Assembly: GCA_964502095.1 (NCBI GenBank)
Contig: CAZCUF010000005.1
Span: forward strand, 1-64,000
From: JACPVF01 sp964502095
GTDB lineage: Bacteria; Chloroflexota; Anaerolineae; Anaerolineales; Villigracilaceae
DNA length: 64,000 nucleotides
Direction: 5' to 3'
Position 1 is the stretch's first letter. Each line of letters starts with the position of its first letter. The position numbers were made by a program, and so were the translations under genes. The notes under the pieces were generated by a model. It did not search any database, was not told the origin of the DNA, and worked only from the letters and a program-made list of their open reading frames with translations. Shown piece after piece: positions 17,488 through 25,040 of the stretch.

Positions 17488-19224
17488 ATGAAAAAGAGCA
17501 TCTTCATTTTCTTTATCTTTCTGGTTGCTTGTGGTGGAGCCCCTACCATTGCCACGCCTACGTTATTGCCTCCCACTGTTGTACCTTCCCCAGCTATGAC
17601 GCTTACACCTTTGCCTACACTCGCGCCGACAATTACTCCTTTGCCTACATTCACGCCGACAATTACTCCCGATCCTCTCCAATTGATAGATGAAAAAGGT
17701 ATGATCATGCGCCTCGTGCCAGCGGGTGAGTTCACCATGGGTCGTAACAGTGAGGTTCCCGGTGATGATAAAAAGCCCGCTCATCAGGTTTATCTGGACG
17801 CCTACTATATGGACATCTACGAAGTGACCAACGCCGCTTACAAAGCCTGTGTGAGCGCAGGAGTATGCGAACTACCCAAAAACACTGATTATTACAACAA
17901 TTCAGGATACAGTAAACATCCCGTTGTTTATGTGGACTGGAATCAAGCCAAAACCTATTGCGAATGGCGCGGCGCGAGCCTGCCCACCGAAGCGCAATGG
18001 GAAAAAGCCGCCAGAGGTACAGATGGCAGGACATATCCCTGGGGAGAAGAAAAGATTGACTGCGGCAAATCCAATTACAGTTTCCTTTGTATGGGTGATA
18101 CAACAACCGAAGTAGGCAGTTATGAAAGCGGAAAAAGCCCCTATGGCATGTACGACATGGCGGGCAACGTTTGGGAATTGGTCGCGGATTGGTATGATCC
18201 TGAGTATTATGCAAGTTCGCCTTCCTCCAATCCTTTGGGACCTGAGGGACCTTCTTGGATTCACTCCCGCGTGCTGCGGGGCGGCTCGTGGTACACCGAT
18301 GATAGCCGTAGTATTGTTCGGTATTGGTACGACATCAACTTCGACTTCGTCACTGGCTTCCGTTGCGCCCGTTCATCTGCAAGCACATTTACTCCGAAGT
18401 TGACGCCAATATTTATACCATCGCCTACGGATACGTTAATGCCAATACTTATACCATCGCCCACGGATACGTTAATGCCTGCACTCACTTCCGATCCTCT
18501 CCAATTGATAGATGAAAAAGGCGTGACCATGCGCCTTGTGCCAGCAGGTGAATTTACGATGGGTAGTGAGAGTGGCAATAATGGTGAGGAACCGATTCAT
18601 CAAGTGTACTTGGACGCTTTTTACATGGACATTTACGAAGTGACCAACGCCGCTTACAAATCCTGTGTAGCGGCGGACGTATGTGATCCACCACAAAGTA
18701 CAAGTTCCTACACCCATGACGATTACTATGAAAACTCACAATACGATGATTACCCTGTCATCTATGTGGATTGGAATCAAGCTAATGCCTACTGCGAGTG
18801 GCGCGGGGCGAGTTTACCCACCGAAGCGCAATGGGAAAAAGCCGCCAGAGGCGATGATGGCAGGACATATCCGTGGGGTGAAGGGATCAGTTGTAGTCAA
18901 GCCGATTATTATGATGGAAACAAGGATTGTATTGGTGACACAACCGAAGTCGGCAGTTACGAAAGCGGAAAAAGCCCCTATGGCATGTACGACATGGCTG
19001 GTAATGTTTGGGAATGGGTGGCGGATTGGTATGATTTGATCTATTATGCAAACTCTCCGTCATCTAATCCTTTGGGACCGAGTTCGGGAGAATACCGCGC
19101 GCTGCGGGGCGGCTCGTGGTACTACAACGATTACTACTTGCGCGCGTCCTACCGCAGCTGGAACGTCCCATCGTATAACTACTACGTCGTTGGCTTTCGT
19201 TGCGCCCGTGGCACATCCCCGTAG
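17488..19224 (+). CDS. Lipoprotein with two tandem SUMF1/FGE-sulfatase domains
   Basis: A 578-residue protein. The lipobox FLVAC (Cys15) and a Thr/Pro-rich spacer precede two SUMF1-type (formylglycine-generating enzyme fold) domains at about 72-296 and 349-575. Each runs from a MRLVPAGEFTMG start to a GFRCAR end. The domains are joined by a repeat linker. The two halves are nearly identical over long stretches of DNA, so the duplication is recent. The paired cysteines needed for formylglycine formation are not evident, so a binding or structural role of the fold is as likely as catalysis. AGGAG precedes the ATG. Confidence 0.85.
   Translation: MKKSIFIFFIFLVACGGAPTIATPTLLPPTVVPSPAMTLTPLPTLAPTITPLPTFTPTITPDPLQLIDEKGMIMRLVPAGEFTMGRNSEVPGDDKKPAHQVYLDAYYMDIYEVTNAAYKACVSAGVCELPKNTDYYNNSGYSKHPVVYVDWNQAKTYCEWRGASLPTEAQWEKAARGTDGRTYPWGEEKIDCGKSNYSFLCMGDTTTEVGSYESGKSPYGMYDMAGNVWELVADWYDPEYYASSPSSNPLGPEGPSWIHSRVLRGGSWYTDDSRSIVRYWYDINFDFVTGFRCARSSASTFTPKLTPIFIPSPTDTLMPILIPSPTDTLMPALTSDPLQLIDEKGVTMRLVPAGEFTMGSESGNNGEEPIHQVYLDAFYMDIYEVTNAAYKSCVAADVCDPPQSTSSYTHDDYYENSQYDDYPVIYVDWNQANAYCEWRGASLPTEAQWEKAARGDDGRTYPWGEGISCSQADYYDGNKDCIGDTTEVGSYESGKSPYGMYDMAGNVWEWVADWYDLIYYANSPSSNPLGPSSGEYRALRGGSWYYNDYYLRASYRSWNVPSYNYYVVGFRCARGTSP
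18414..18480 (+). repeat. 36-nt tandem repeat in the inter-domain linker
   Basis: Two almost identical 36-nt units encode IPSPTDTLMP-type linker sequence between the two SUMF1 domains. They differ at only a few bases, pointing to slippage during or after the domain duplication. Confidence 0.7.
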
Positions 19225-19398
19225 TTCTGTAAAACTGAATTCTGGAACGCTATAAAACTGAAGCGGGGGTCTGGAGGTTATGCCCATTTGAAACGCATCG
19301 CCCCTTGTGGAGAACCAGCCTCCCCTGACAAGCGAAGCGTGTTTCAGATGATGGACGATAAGTCAACACCTGTAAGTGCATCAGGTACATGTGCAATC

Positions 19399-19527
19399 AT
19401 CCCCTTGCAGAATGCCTCCGCGGACAAGCCGAAGGTGCGGGAGTTGTACCGCGCGTTGAAGCGACGCGGCGTACAACCCTGGCTGGACGCGGAGGACTTG
19501 GAATTGGAAATTCGCAAAGCAGTAAAA
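19399..19527 (+). pseudogene. Decayed TIR-domain fragment
   Basis: In frame with an ATG further upstream, this stretch encodes ASADKPKVRELYRALKRRG followed by VQPWLDAEDL and ELEIRKAV. That is the recognisable start of a bacterial TIR domain. The LPGQDW-like loop expected between DAEDL and ELEIRKAV is missing. Similarity ends where the reading frame runs into the terminator of the opposite-strand gene. The rest of the domain, including the catalytic Glu region, is absent, so I call it a remnant. The sequence between 19225 and 19399 holds no other gene I can support. Confidence 0.6.
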
Positions 19528-19560
19528 CAAAAAAACCAGTCGTTCCTGGACTGGTTTTTC
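19525..19560 (-). terminator. Terminator of the DUF5131/TcmP-like operon
   Basis: Read on the minus strand, a 10-bp stem (AAAACCAGTC/GACTGGTTTT) with a 7-nt loop ends in a run of T. It lies directly after the stop of the DUF5131 gene. A-rich flanks on both sides could make it bidirectional. Confidence 0.85.
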
Positions 19561-19562
19561 AT

Positions 19563-20288
19563 TTATGCTTTCACCAAATTCATGTTTGCAGGCATCTCGT
19601 CCCAAGTTCTTCCTTCGAGTGTTCTTCCTGCCCTCTTCTTTTGCACGCCGCCCCATTGCTTAAAGAAAAATGGCACCTTGGCTCTCAGGCACTGATCTCT
19701 AATATCTGTGACCCATTCCTGCATTACTGGTCTAGCACCTGGACCAGATTCGCCACCGACGATAACCCAATTTATTTTTTTGAGATTTAGTTTCCCAAGC
19801 GGACCGATTAATGGCTCAAGGGAGAGAAATTTGACTTTTGCGCCTGTTTGTCTGAGATGGTCAATCCTATATTTATATTTTTCACTTTCAATACTCACGC
19901 CCATCCAGATGTTGTCAGTCCACTCCAAATAAGGGCTTACCTCTGCAACTCGTTCAGCGCGTTTCGTTAAAACTTGAAACTGATGCCAGTATGCCCGTTT
20001 CATCACATCAAAGACTTTTTCGATGAATTCAAAAGGAACATCTTTGTGGAATAGATCGCTCATCGAATTGACAAAGATAACCTGTGGCTTCTTCCATTCG
20101 AGCGGCTTTTCGAGCGCGTTTTCGTGCATGGTGAGTTTGAAGCCATTCACGTAATTCGCCTGCCCCATCGCTTGTAATCGTTTTGCCATGCGCTCGGCAT
20201 AACAGTGTTTACACCCTGGACTGATCTTTGTACAGCCAGTTAAAGGATTCCAAGTCGACTCCGTCCACTCGATTCCTGAATGTTCAGC
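19563..20288 (-). CDS. DUF5131 family protein (phage Gp37/Gp68-like, three-Cys motif)
   Basis: A 241-residue protein. The ATG at 20288 is chosen over an in-frame start 14 codons upstream because AAGGAGG sits 4 nt before it. The three-Cys motif C20-x6-C27-x2-C30 lies in TGCTKISPGCKHCYAERMA, and the C-terminus has WVIVGGESGPGARPV and FFKQWGG, typical of the Gp37/Gp68 family. The Cys arrangement suggests metal or Fe-S binding, and the fold recalls radical-SAM-like proteins, but the reaction is unknown. It follows the TcmP-like gene by 66 bp, evidently in one operon. It is AT-richer than its neighbours. Confidence 0.88.
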   Translation of the reverse strand, partial: AEHSGIEWTESTWNPLTGCTKISPGCKHCYAERMAKRLQAMGQANYVNGFKLTMHENALEKPLEWKKPQVIFVNSMSDLFHKDVPFEFIEKVFDVMKRAYWHQFQVLTKRAERVAEVSPYLEWTDNIWMGVSIESEKYKYRIDHLRQTGAKVKFLSLEPLIGPLGKLNLKKINWVIVGGESGPGARPVMQEWVTDIRDQCLRAKVPFFFKQWGGVQKKRAGRTLEGRTWDEMPANMNLVKA

Positions 20289-20354
20289 CATTCTTCCTCC
20301 TTGGGGAAGTTGCCAGTAGGGATAATTCAATCATAGCACAGATGTTTTGTTTTT

Positions 20355-21152
20355 TCAAAACCCATCAAATCTTTGCTGTTTATGCTCGATTCGTTGATCT
20401 TGGTTTAAATTCATTCTTTCAAATACTTCTTGACCCTCGGGTGAGTTCAACAGATAGAAATAGTTTCTTATATTTTTGTGGGGCTTGAAAAAGTCAATAT
20501 TGCTTCCAAGTAAAAATGTCCATTGGTGTTTATCGCCTTTAAAAGGCTTACGAATTAGCCAATGATGTTTATTTGTCTCGTTCATGAAATCCGCCAAAAA
20601 CTTTTGAGTCTGTTGGTATTGACGCTTTACATTTGTGGTTGACAAGTAAATAAGAATTTCTATTTTGGGGCGCATGCTTGAGACATGAGCTAATGTTTTA
20701 AAGTCTGGCAAATCTCCCGTTGGGTCAACGTAAATGAGTCCTAGCTCGAAATCTTTTTTTGATTTAAAAAGGCTTGGAATGACGTTTTCATACTCGCCGA
20801 GGTGATAATGAATCTTACCTTGCCCCGAGGAACTCATTGGATGTGTTGACATAACATTTTTGAGTTCATCAAGATTGGTCTGTTCACGTTCAATCAAATC
20901 CGCACGAAAGGGGATGTCGAATTTCGGATCGCTAGATTTTTCAAGAAAAACTATGGGACTGCCTAAATTTCCATCAGGAGTACTCCCTTTCCCTGCTGTT
21001 AAATCAACATAACGATATTCAGGCTCGTAATAGGAAGCGTGCTTTTTTATTACGGCTTGCGTGATTGCCATGTGCATAGCCAAAATTTTTCCAAAGTGCT
21101 CAATTTTGATACCAGTGTATTCCCCATATCCAATTCCATTTTCAATAGGCAT
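20355..21152 (-). CDS. Three-Cys-motif partner protein (TcmP-like), putative
   Basis: A 265-residue protein. The start at 21152 has AGGAGG 9 nt upstream. An N-terminal helical part leads to YVDLTAGKGSTPDGNLGSP (about 48-66), which has the shape of a nucleotide- or SAM-binding glycine-rich loop. YVDPTGDLPDF (about 141-151) recalls the DPFG-type motif of Rossmann methyltransferases. This layout and its position next to a DUF5131 gene match the three-Cys-motif partner family, though similarity is judged by eye. The enzymatic activity is unproven. The codon composition is notably AT-rich, supporting horizontal acquisition. Confidence 0.62.
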   Translation of the reverse strand: MPIENGIGYGEYTGIKIEHFGKILAMHMAITQAVIKKHASYYEPEYRYVDLTAGKGSTPDGNLGSPIVFLEKSSDPKFDIPFRADLIEREQTNLDELKNVMSTHPMSSSGQGKIHYHLGEYENVIPSLFKSKKDFELGLIYVDPTGDLPDFKTLAHVSSMRPKIEILIYLSTTNVKRQYQQTQKFLADFMNETNKHHWLIRKPFKGDKHQWTFLLGSNIDFFKPHKNIRNYFYLLNSPEGQEVFERMNLNQDQRIEHKQQRFDGF

Positions 21153-21257
21153 GGTTGCGAACCTCCTAAAACGCAATTGTTGAATGGATTTTAGCATAAG
21201 ATAGTCAGCCTTATGGTTTCACCAGCCCATTTCGATGAGAAATATGTTTGGATACGG

Positions 21258-21263
21258 TATAAT
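21258..21263 (+). promoter_or_regulatory. -10 box of glyQS
   Basis: A perfect TATAAT lies 34 nt before the ATG. The -35 region is not convincing, and no T-box leader or other riboswitch is seen in the short upstream gap. Confidence 0.45.
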
Positions 21264-21297
21264 CCCAGCGCAATCCAAAACTGGTCACTGATAACTC

Positions 21298-24200
21298 ATG
21301 TCTTCTACTTTTCAAGAAATCATCCTCACCCTCCAAAACTTCTGGGCATCGCATGGATGCCTCATTACCCAGCCATACTACACCCAAGTCGGCGCAGGGA
21401 CGATGAATCCCGCCACCTTCCTGCGCGTGCTCGGACCCGAACCGTGGAATGTGGCGTACGTCGAGCCGTCTGTCCGTCCCGATGATGGGCGCTACGGTGA
21501 GAATCCGAATCGTTTTCAGAAGCACACGCAGTTTCAAGTCATCCTCAAGCCCGACACAGGAAATCCACAGGAACTGTATCTCGACTCGCTCAAAGCGCTC
21601 GGCATTGACCCGCGTCAGCACGACATCCGTTTTGTGGAGGACAACTGGGAACAGCCCGCCATCGCCGCGTGGGGTTTGGGTTGGGAGGTCTGGCTCGACG
21701 GGCAGGAGATCACGCAGTTCACCTACTTCCAGCAGATGGGCGGCGTGACGCTCAATCCCGTTTCGGTCGAGATCACCTACGGGCTTGAACGCATCCTCAT
21801 CGCGCTCAACAACGCCAAAGCCATTTGGGATGAAGAGTGGGGCGCGGGCGTCACCTACGGCGAGATCATCCGCCGCGAGGAGTTCGAGCACTCCAAATAT
21901 TATTACGAGATCGCCGACATCGAGCGCGCCCGTCAGATGTACGATCTCTTCTCCGCCGAAGCCGACGCCTGCCTCGCGCAAGGTCTGCTCGTCCCCGCGC
22001 ACGATTACGTCCTCAAGTCCTCGCACACCTTCAACATCCTCGACGCCCGCGGCGCGATCAGCGTTGCCGAACGTCAGGCGTTTTTCAGGCGAATGCGCGA
22101 ACTCGCGAGACGTGTTGCTGAGGGGTATGAGGAACAGAGGAAGGAACTGGAATATCCCTTACTCAAGACCATTGACCATAGACCATTGACCATTGCCAAA
22201 CCATCGTCCATCGTCAATCGTCCATCGTCATTTATCCTGGAAATCGGTGTCGAAGAACTTCCAGCATCAGATGTAGAAACCGCCTACGAAGCCTTATCCT
22301 CGCGTGTGCCGACTCTCCTAAAAGAACTTTATCTTGACCACGGCAACATCCGCGTCTTTACGACCCCCAGGCGGATCGCTGTTTCTATCGACTCTCTCTC
22401 CCCGAATCAACCAGATCGTGAGGAGGTGGTCAAAGGTCCGCCCGCGGACAAGGCAATCGTAAGTCGAGATAATATCTCGACTTACACCCCCGCCGCGCAG
22501 GGCTTTGCCAAAAAGAACAATATCAACGTCGAAGACCTCCAAATCCGCGAAGAAGGCGGAGGCAAATACGTCTTCGCCGTCGTCAAACAAAAGGGACGCC
22601 CGACTCCCGAAGTCTTGCAAGAAGCGTTACCGAAATTGATCGCTGAGATCAAATTTGAAAAGTCCATGCGCTGGAATGACTCAGGCGTTTCGTTCTCGCG
22701 TCCGATTCGTTGGTATGTTGCTTTGTTTGGCGATCAAATCATTCCGTTTGAATATGCTGGCGTCGTGAGCGGCAATCTCTCGCGCGGACTTCGCCCGTAT
22801 GACTCTCCCGAAATCAAAATCCCATCTGCTGATAAATATTTTGACATCATCCGCGAAGCAGGGATTATCCTCGACAAAGAGGAACGCAAAGCCTCCATCG
22901 TGGAACAGGTCAAGCAAGCCGCATCACTTGTGGGTGGGGAAGCGATTCTCGAAGATGGGCTATTGAACGAAGTCGCCAACCTCATCGAAATGCCCACCGC
23001 CGTTATGGGTGGATTCAACGAAGAATTTCTTTCATTGCCAAGAGATGTTCTCATCTCCGTGATGAAGAAGCACCAGCGCTATTTCCCTGTTGCCAATTCC
23101 CAATCTGCCAATTTCCAATCTACCAATTCCCAATCTACCAATTTACTCCCTCACTTCATCGCCATCCGCAACGGAGACGACATCGGCATTGACATCGTCC
23201 GTCAGGGCAACGAGCACGTTTTAAGCGCGAGATTCACCGACGCGAACTTTTTCGTCCGCGAAGACCTCAAACTTAAACTTGAAGAATATCGTCCCAAACT
23301 TGCTTCGCTCACCTTTCACACTAAACTCGGCTCCATGTTGGACAAGTCGGAGCGCATTAATAAATTAGTTAAAGAATTTTCGCCATTGTTGAAGCTTGAT
23401 AATAAAGAATTACTCACTGCTGGACGCGCTTCATATTTAATGAAAGCGGACTTGGTCACGCAGATGGTGACAGAGATGACCTCCCTGCAAGGAATCATCG
23501 GGCGCGAGTATGCCCTGCGAAGCGGCGAACAAAAAGATGTTGCCGACGCGATTGGCGAGCAATATCAAACCGTGCCGCAATCCAAGATTGGTTTGGCTAT
23601 CGCGCTTGCCGACAGACTCGACTCGCTGGTGGGCTTGTTCGCCGCGGGACTCGCTCCCACAGGCGCGAAGGACCCGTTCGGTCTGCGCCGTGCCGCGCTT
23701 GGCTTGGTCCAGCCGCTGATCGAGCACGACGCGGATTTCGATCTGGCGGATGCGGTGAAAAAATCCGCGAAGGCACAGCCGATCAAAGTAAGCGATGAAA
23801 CGCAAAAACAAATTTTAGATTTCATCGCCGGGCGTTTGTCCGTTGTGTTGAAAGATGCAGGCTACAAACACGATGTTGTCGAAGCGGTGCTTGCAGAGCA
23901 ATTCGCCAACCCGGCCGCGTCGGCTCGGGCGGTGAAACAGCTTCAAGCGTGGGTCGGACGCGAGGACTGGTCCACGATCCTGCCCGCGTTTGCGCGCTGT
24001 GTCCGCATCACACGCGATCAAAAGCAAACTTTCAAAGTCGTTCCAAAGAATTTCGCTGAGAAACAGGAAGAAGCGTTGTATAAAGCCCTGGAGCAGGCCG
24101 AATCGGCTTCGAGGGCGGAAGGAAGCGTGGACGATTTTCTCGATGCCTTCGTCCCGATGATTCCCGCCGTCAATGCTTTCTTCGATAAAGTCCTTGTCAT

Positions 24201-24303
24201 GGCCGACGATAAAGCTTTGAAAGAAAATCGGCTTGGATTACTGCAAAGGATCGCCGCATTATCGAGCGGCGCGGCAGATTTGAGTAAACTGGAGGGGTTT
24301 TAG
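21298..24303 (+). CDS. glyQS: Glycyl-tRNA synthetase, fused alpha and beta subunits
   Basis: A 1001-residue protein. Residues 1 to about 287 are the catalytic alpha subunit (FQEIILTLQNFWASHGCLI, then QFQVILKP and TYFQQMGG). After a repeat-derived linker (about 289-311), the beta subunit starts with FILEIGVEELPASD and runs to the end. Most bacteria with the heterotetrameric enzyme keep glyQ and glyS separate. Fused forms are known in some lineages. It charges tRNA-Gly in the cytoplasm. Three segments, around residues 289-311, 387-396 and 599-616, are translated repeat elements, not conserved protein. Confidence 0.95.
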   Translation: MSSTFQEIILTLQNFWASHGCLITQPYYTQVGAGTMNPATFLRVLGPEPWNVAYVEPSVRPDDGRYGENPNRFQKHTQFQVILKPDTGNPQELYLDSLKALGIDPRQHDIRFVEDNWEQPAIAAWGLGWEVWLDGQEITQFTYFQQMGGVTLNPVSVEITYGLERILIALNNAKAIWDEEWGAGVTYGEIIRREEFEHSKYYYEIADIERARQMYDLFSAEADACLAQGLLVPAHDYVLKSSHTFNILDARGAISVAERQAFFRRMRELARRVAEGYEEQRKELEYPLLKTIDHRPLTIAKPSSIVNRPSSFILEIGVEELPASDVETAYEALSSRVPTLLKELYLDHGNIRVFTTPRRIAVSIDSLSPNQPDREEVVKGPPADKAIVSRDNISTYTPAAQGFAKKNNINVEDLQIREEGGGKYVFAVVKQKGRPTPEVLQEALPKLIAEIKFEKSMRWNDSGVSFSRPIRWYVALFGDQIIPFEYAGVVSGNLSRGLRPYDSPEIKIPSADKYFDIIREAGIILDKEERKASIVEQVKQAASLVGGEAILEDGLLNEVANLIEMPTAVMGGFNEEFLSLPRDVLISVMKKHQRYFPVANSQSANFQSTNSQSTNLLPHFIAIRNGDDIGIDIVRQGNEHVLSARFTDANFFVREDLKLKLEEYRPKLASLTFHTKLGSMLDKSERINKLVKEFSPLLKLDNKELLTAGRASYLMKADLVTQMVTEMTSLQGIIGREYALRSGEQKDVADAIGEQYQTVPQSKIGLAIALADRLDSLVGLFAAGLAPTGAKDPFGLRRAALGLVQPLIEHDADFDLADAVKKSAKAQPIKVSDETQKQILDFIAGRLSVVLKDAGYKHDVVEAVLAEQFANPAASARAVKQLQAWVGREDWSTILPAFARCVRITRDQKQTFKVVPKNFAEKQEEALYKALEQAESASRAEGSVDDFLDAFVPMIPAVNAFFDKVLVMADDKALKENRLGLLQRIAALSSGAADLSKLEGF
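22168..22230 (+). repeat. Short-word repeat forming the alpha/beta linker of glyQS
   Basis: Alternating copies of ACCATTGACC/ATAGACCATTGACC are followed by a CCATCGTCCATCGTCA-type repeat. In frame they encode TIDHRPLTIAKPSSIVNRPSS. The sequence looks like typical intergenic repeat DNA read through as a linker. Confidence 0.8.
22459..22485. repeat. Perfect 27-bp palindrome inside glyQS
   Basis: GTAAGTCGAGATA, one central A, then the exact complement: 13-bp arms around a single base. It encodes the VSRDNISTY stretch in frame, in a loop where other beta subunits have only a few residues. Confidence 0.85.
23092..23145 (+). repeat. CCAATCTACCAATT-type repeat inside glyQS
   Basis: Four or more imperfect copies of a 12-14-nt word (GCCAATTTCCAATCTACCAA) are read in frame as NSQSANFQSTNSQSTNLL. 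The segment interrupts the beta subunit shortly after KKHQRYFPV and before PHFIAIRNGD. Confidence 0.8.
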
Positions 24304-24464
24304 CGAAGCCTTTGTTGCTTTTCGAACAAATGCAATGAAATTTGCTGGTTTTCTTAATGAATTAAGTGTATACTGAGGTTGCAACGAGCCAAGCAGATGA
24401 AGCGGGGTGAGAATCTGCCTTCACCGTAACGATCATAGACTGATACGCCTTGAGGACCGCTTGT

Positions 24465-25040
24465 ATGAACTTGAGTGATGACAGGCGTTTCGATGATGTT
24501 GTTCCAGCGGAAAGCCGCCTGATCCGTCAGGCCAGGGCGGGGAATGTAGACGCGTTCGCACGGCTCTACGACTCGGCCGTGGAGCGGGTCTATCGTTATG
24601 TTTATTTCCGCGTGCCGGGCGAGAGCATTGCCAATGGCATTACATTTCAGGTGTTCTTCAAGGCCTGGGAGCAGTTCGATCGTTACCCGTTGATTGGAAC
24701 CGCATTCATCGACTGGCTTTACGCTCTGGCACAAACTCAAATTACCGAATATTTCCAAACCCATAAAAACGGAATATCGAAGAACAGGCTTTCCCTGACG
24801 TTCAGATCGCAGGCCTTTCAGGAAGAGACGCAGGGATTATTCGACCTGCAGACTCTGCGCGACGGCATGCAGGTTCTTGATGGGGAAGAACAACAGGCCT
24901 TAGCCTTGAAATTCATTCTCAAATTATCCGATCACAGTGTCGCGCAGTTGATGGGACGCTCTCAACGCGAGATTGCCGGTTTGCAGATGCGCGCGTTGCA
25001 GACTCTGGCCGGATATTTGAAAGAGAAGGAATTGGCGTGA
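24465..25040 (+). CDS. ECF-type RNA polymerase sigma factor
   Basis: A 191-residue protein. The ATG at 24465 is chosen because GAGG lies 9 nt upstream. The first half matches sigma region 2 (LIRQARAGNVDAFARLYDSAV, RVYRYVYFRV). The second half has a region-4-like helix pair (ALKFILKLSDHSVAQLMGRS, then LQMRALQTLAGYL). It should redirect RNA polymerase to a small regulon. A TATACT box at 24369-24374 may be its promoter. The stop codon overlaps the next start by 4 bp, so the membrane protein that follows is its probable partner or regulator. Confidence 0.85.
   Translation: MNLSDDRRFDDVVPAESRLIRQARAGNVDAFARLYDSAVERVYRYVYFRVPGESIANGITFQVFFKAWEQFDRYPLIGTAFIDWLYALAQTQITEYFQTHKNGISKNRLSLTFRSQAFQEETQGLFDLQTLRDGMQVLDGEEQQALALKFILKLSDHSVAQLMGRSQREIAGLQMRALQTLAGYLKEKELA

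Noticed and set aside
19288..19695. 135-codon plus-strand open frame as an intact TIR gene
   Set aside because: Only ~43 codons look like TIR, an internal loop is missing, and the 3' part is the terminator and antisense of the DUF5131 gene.
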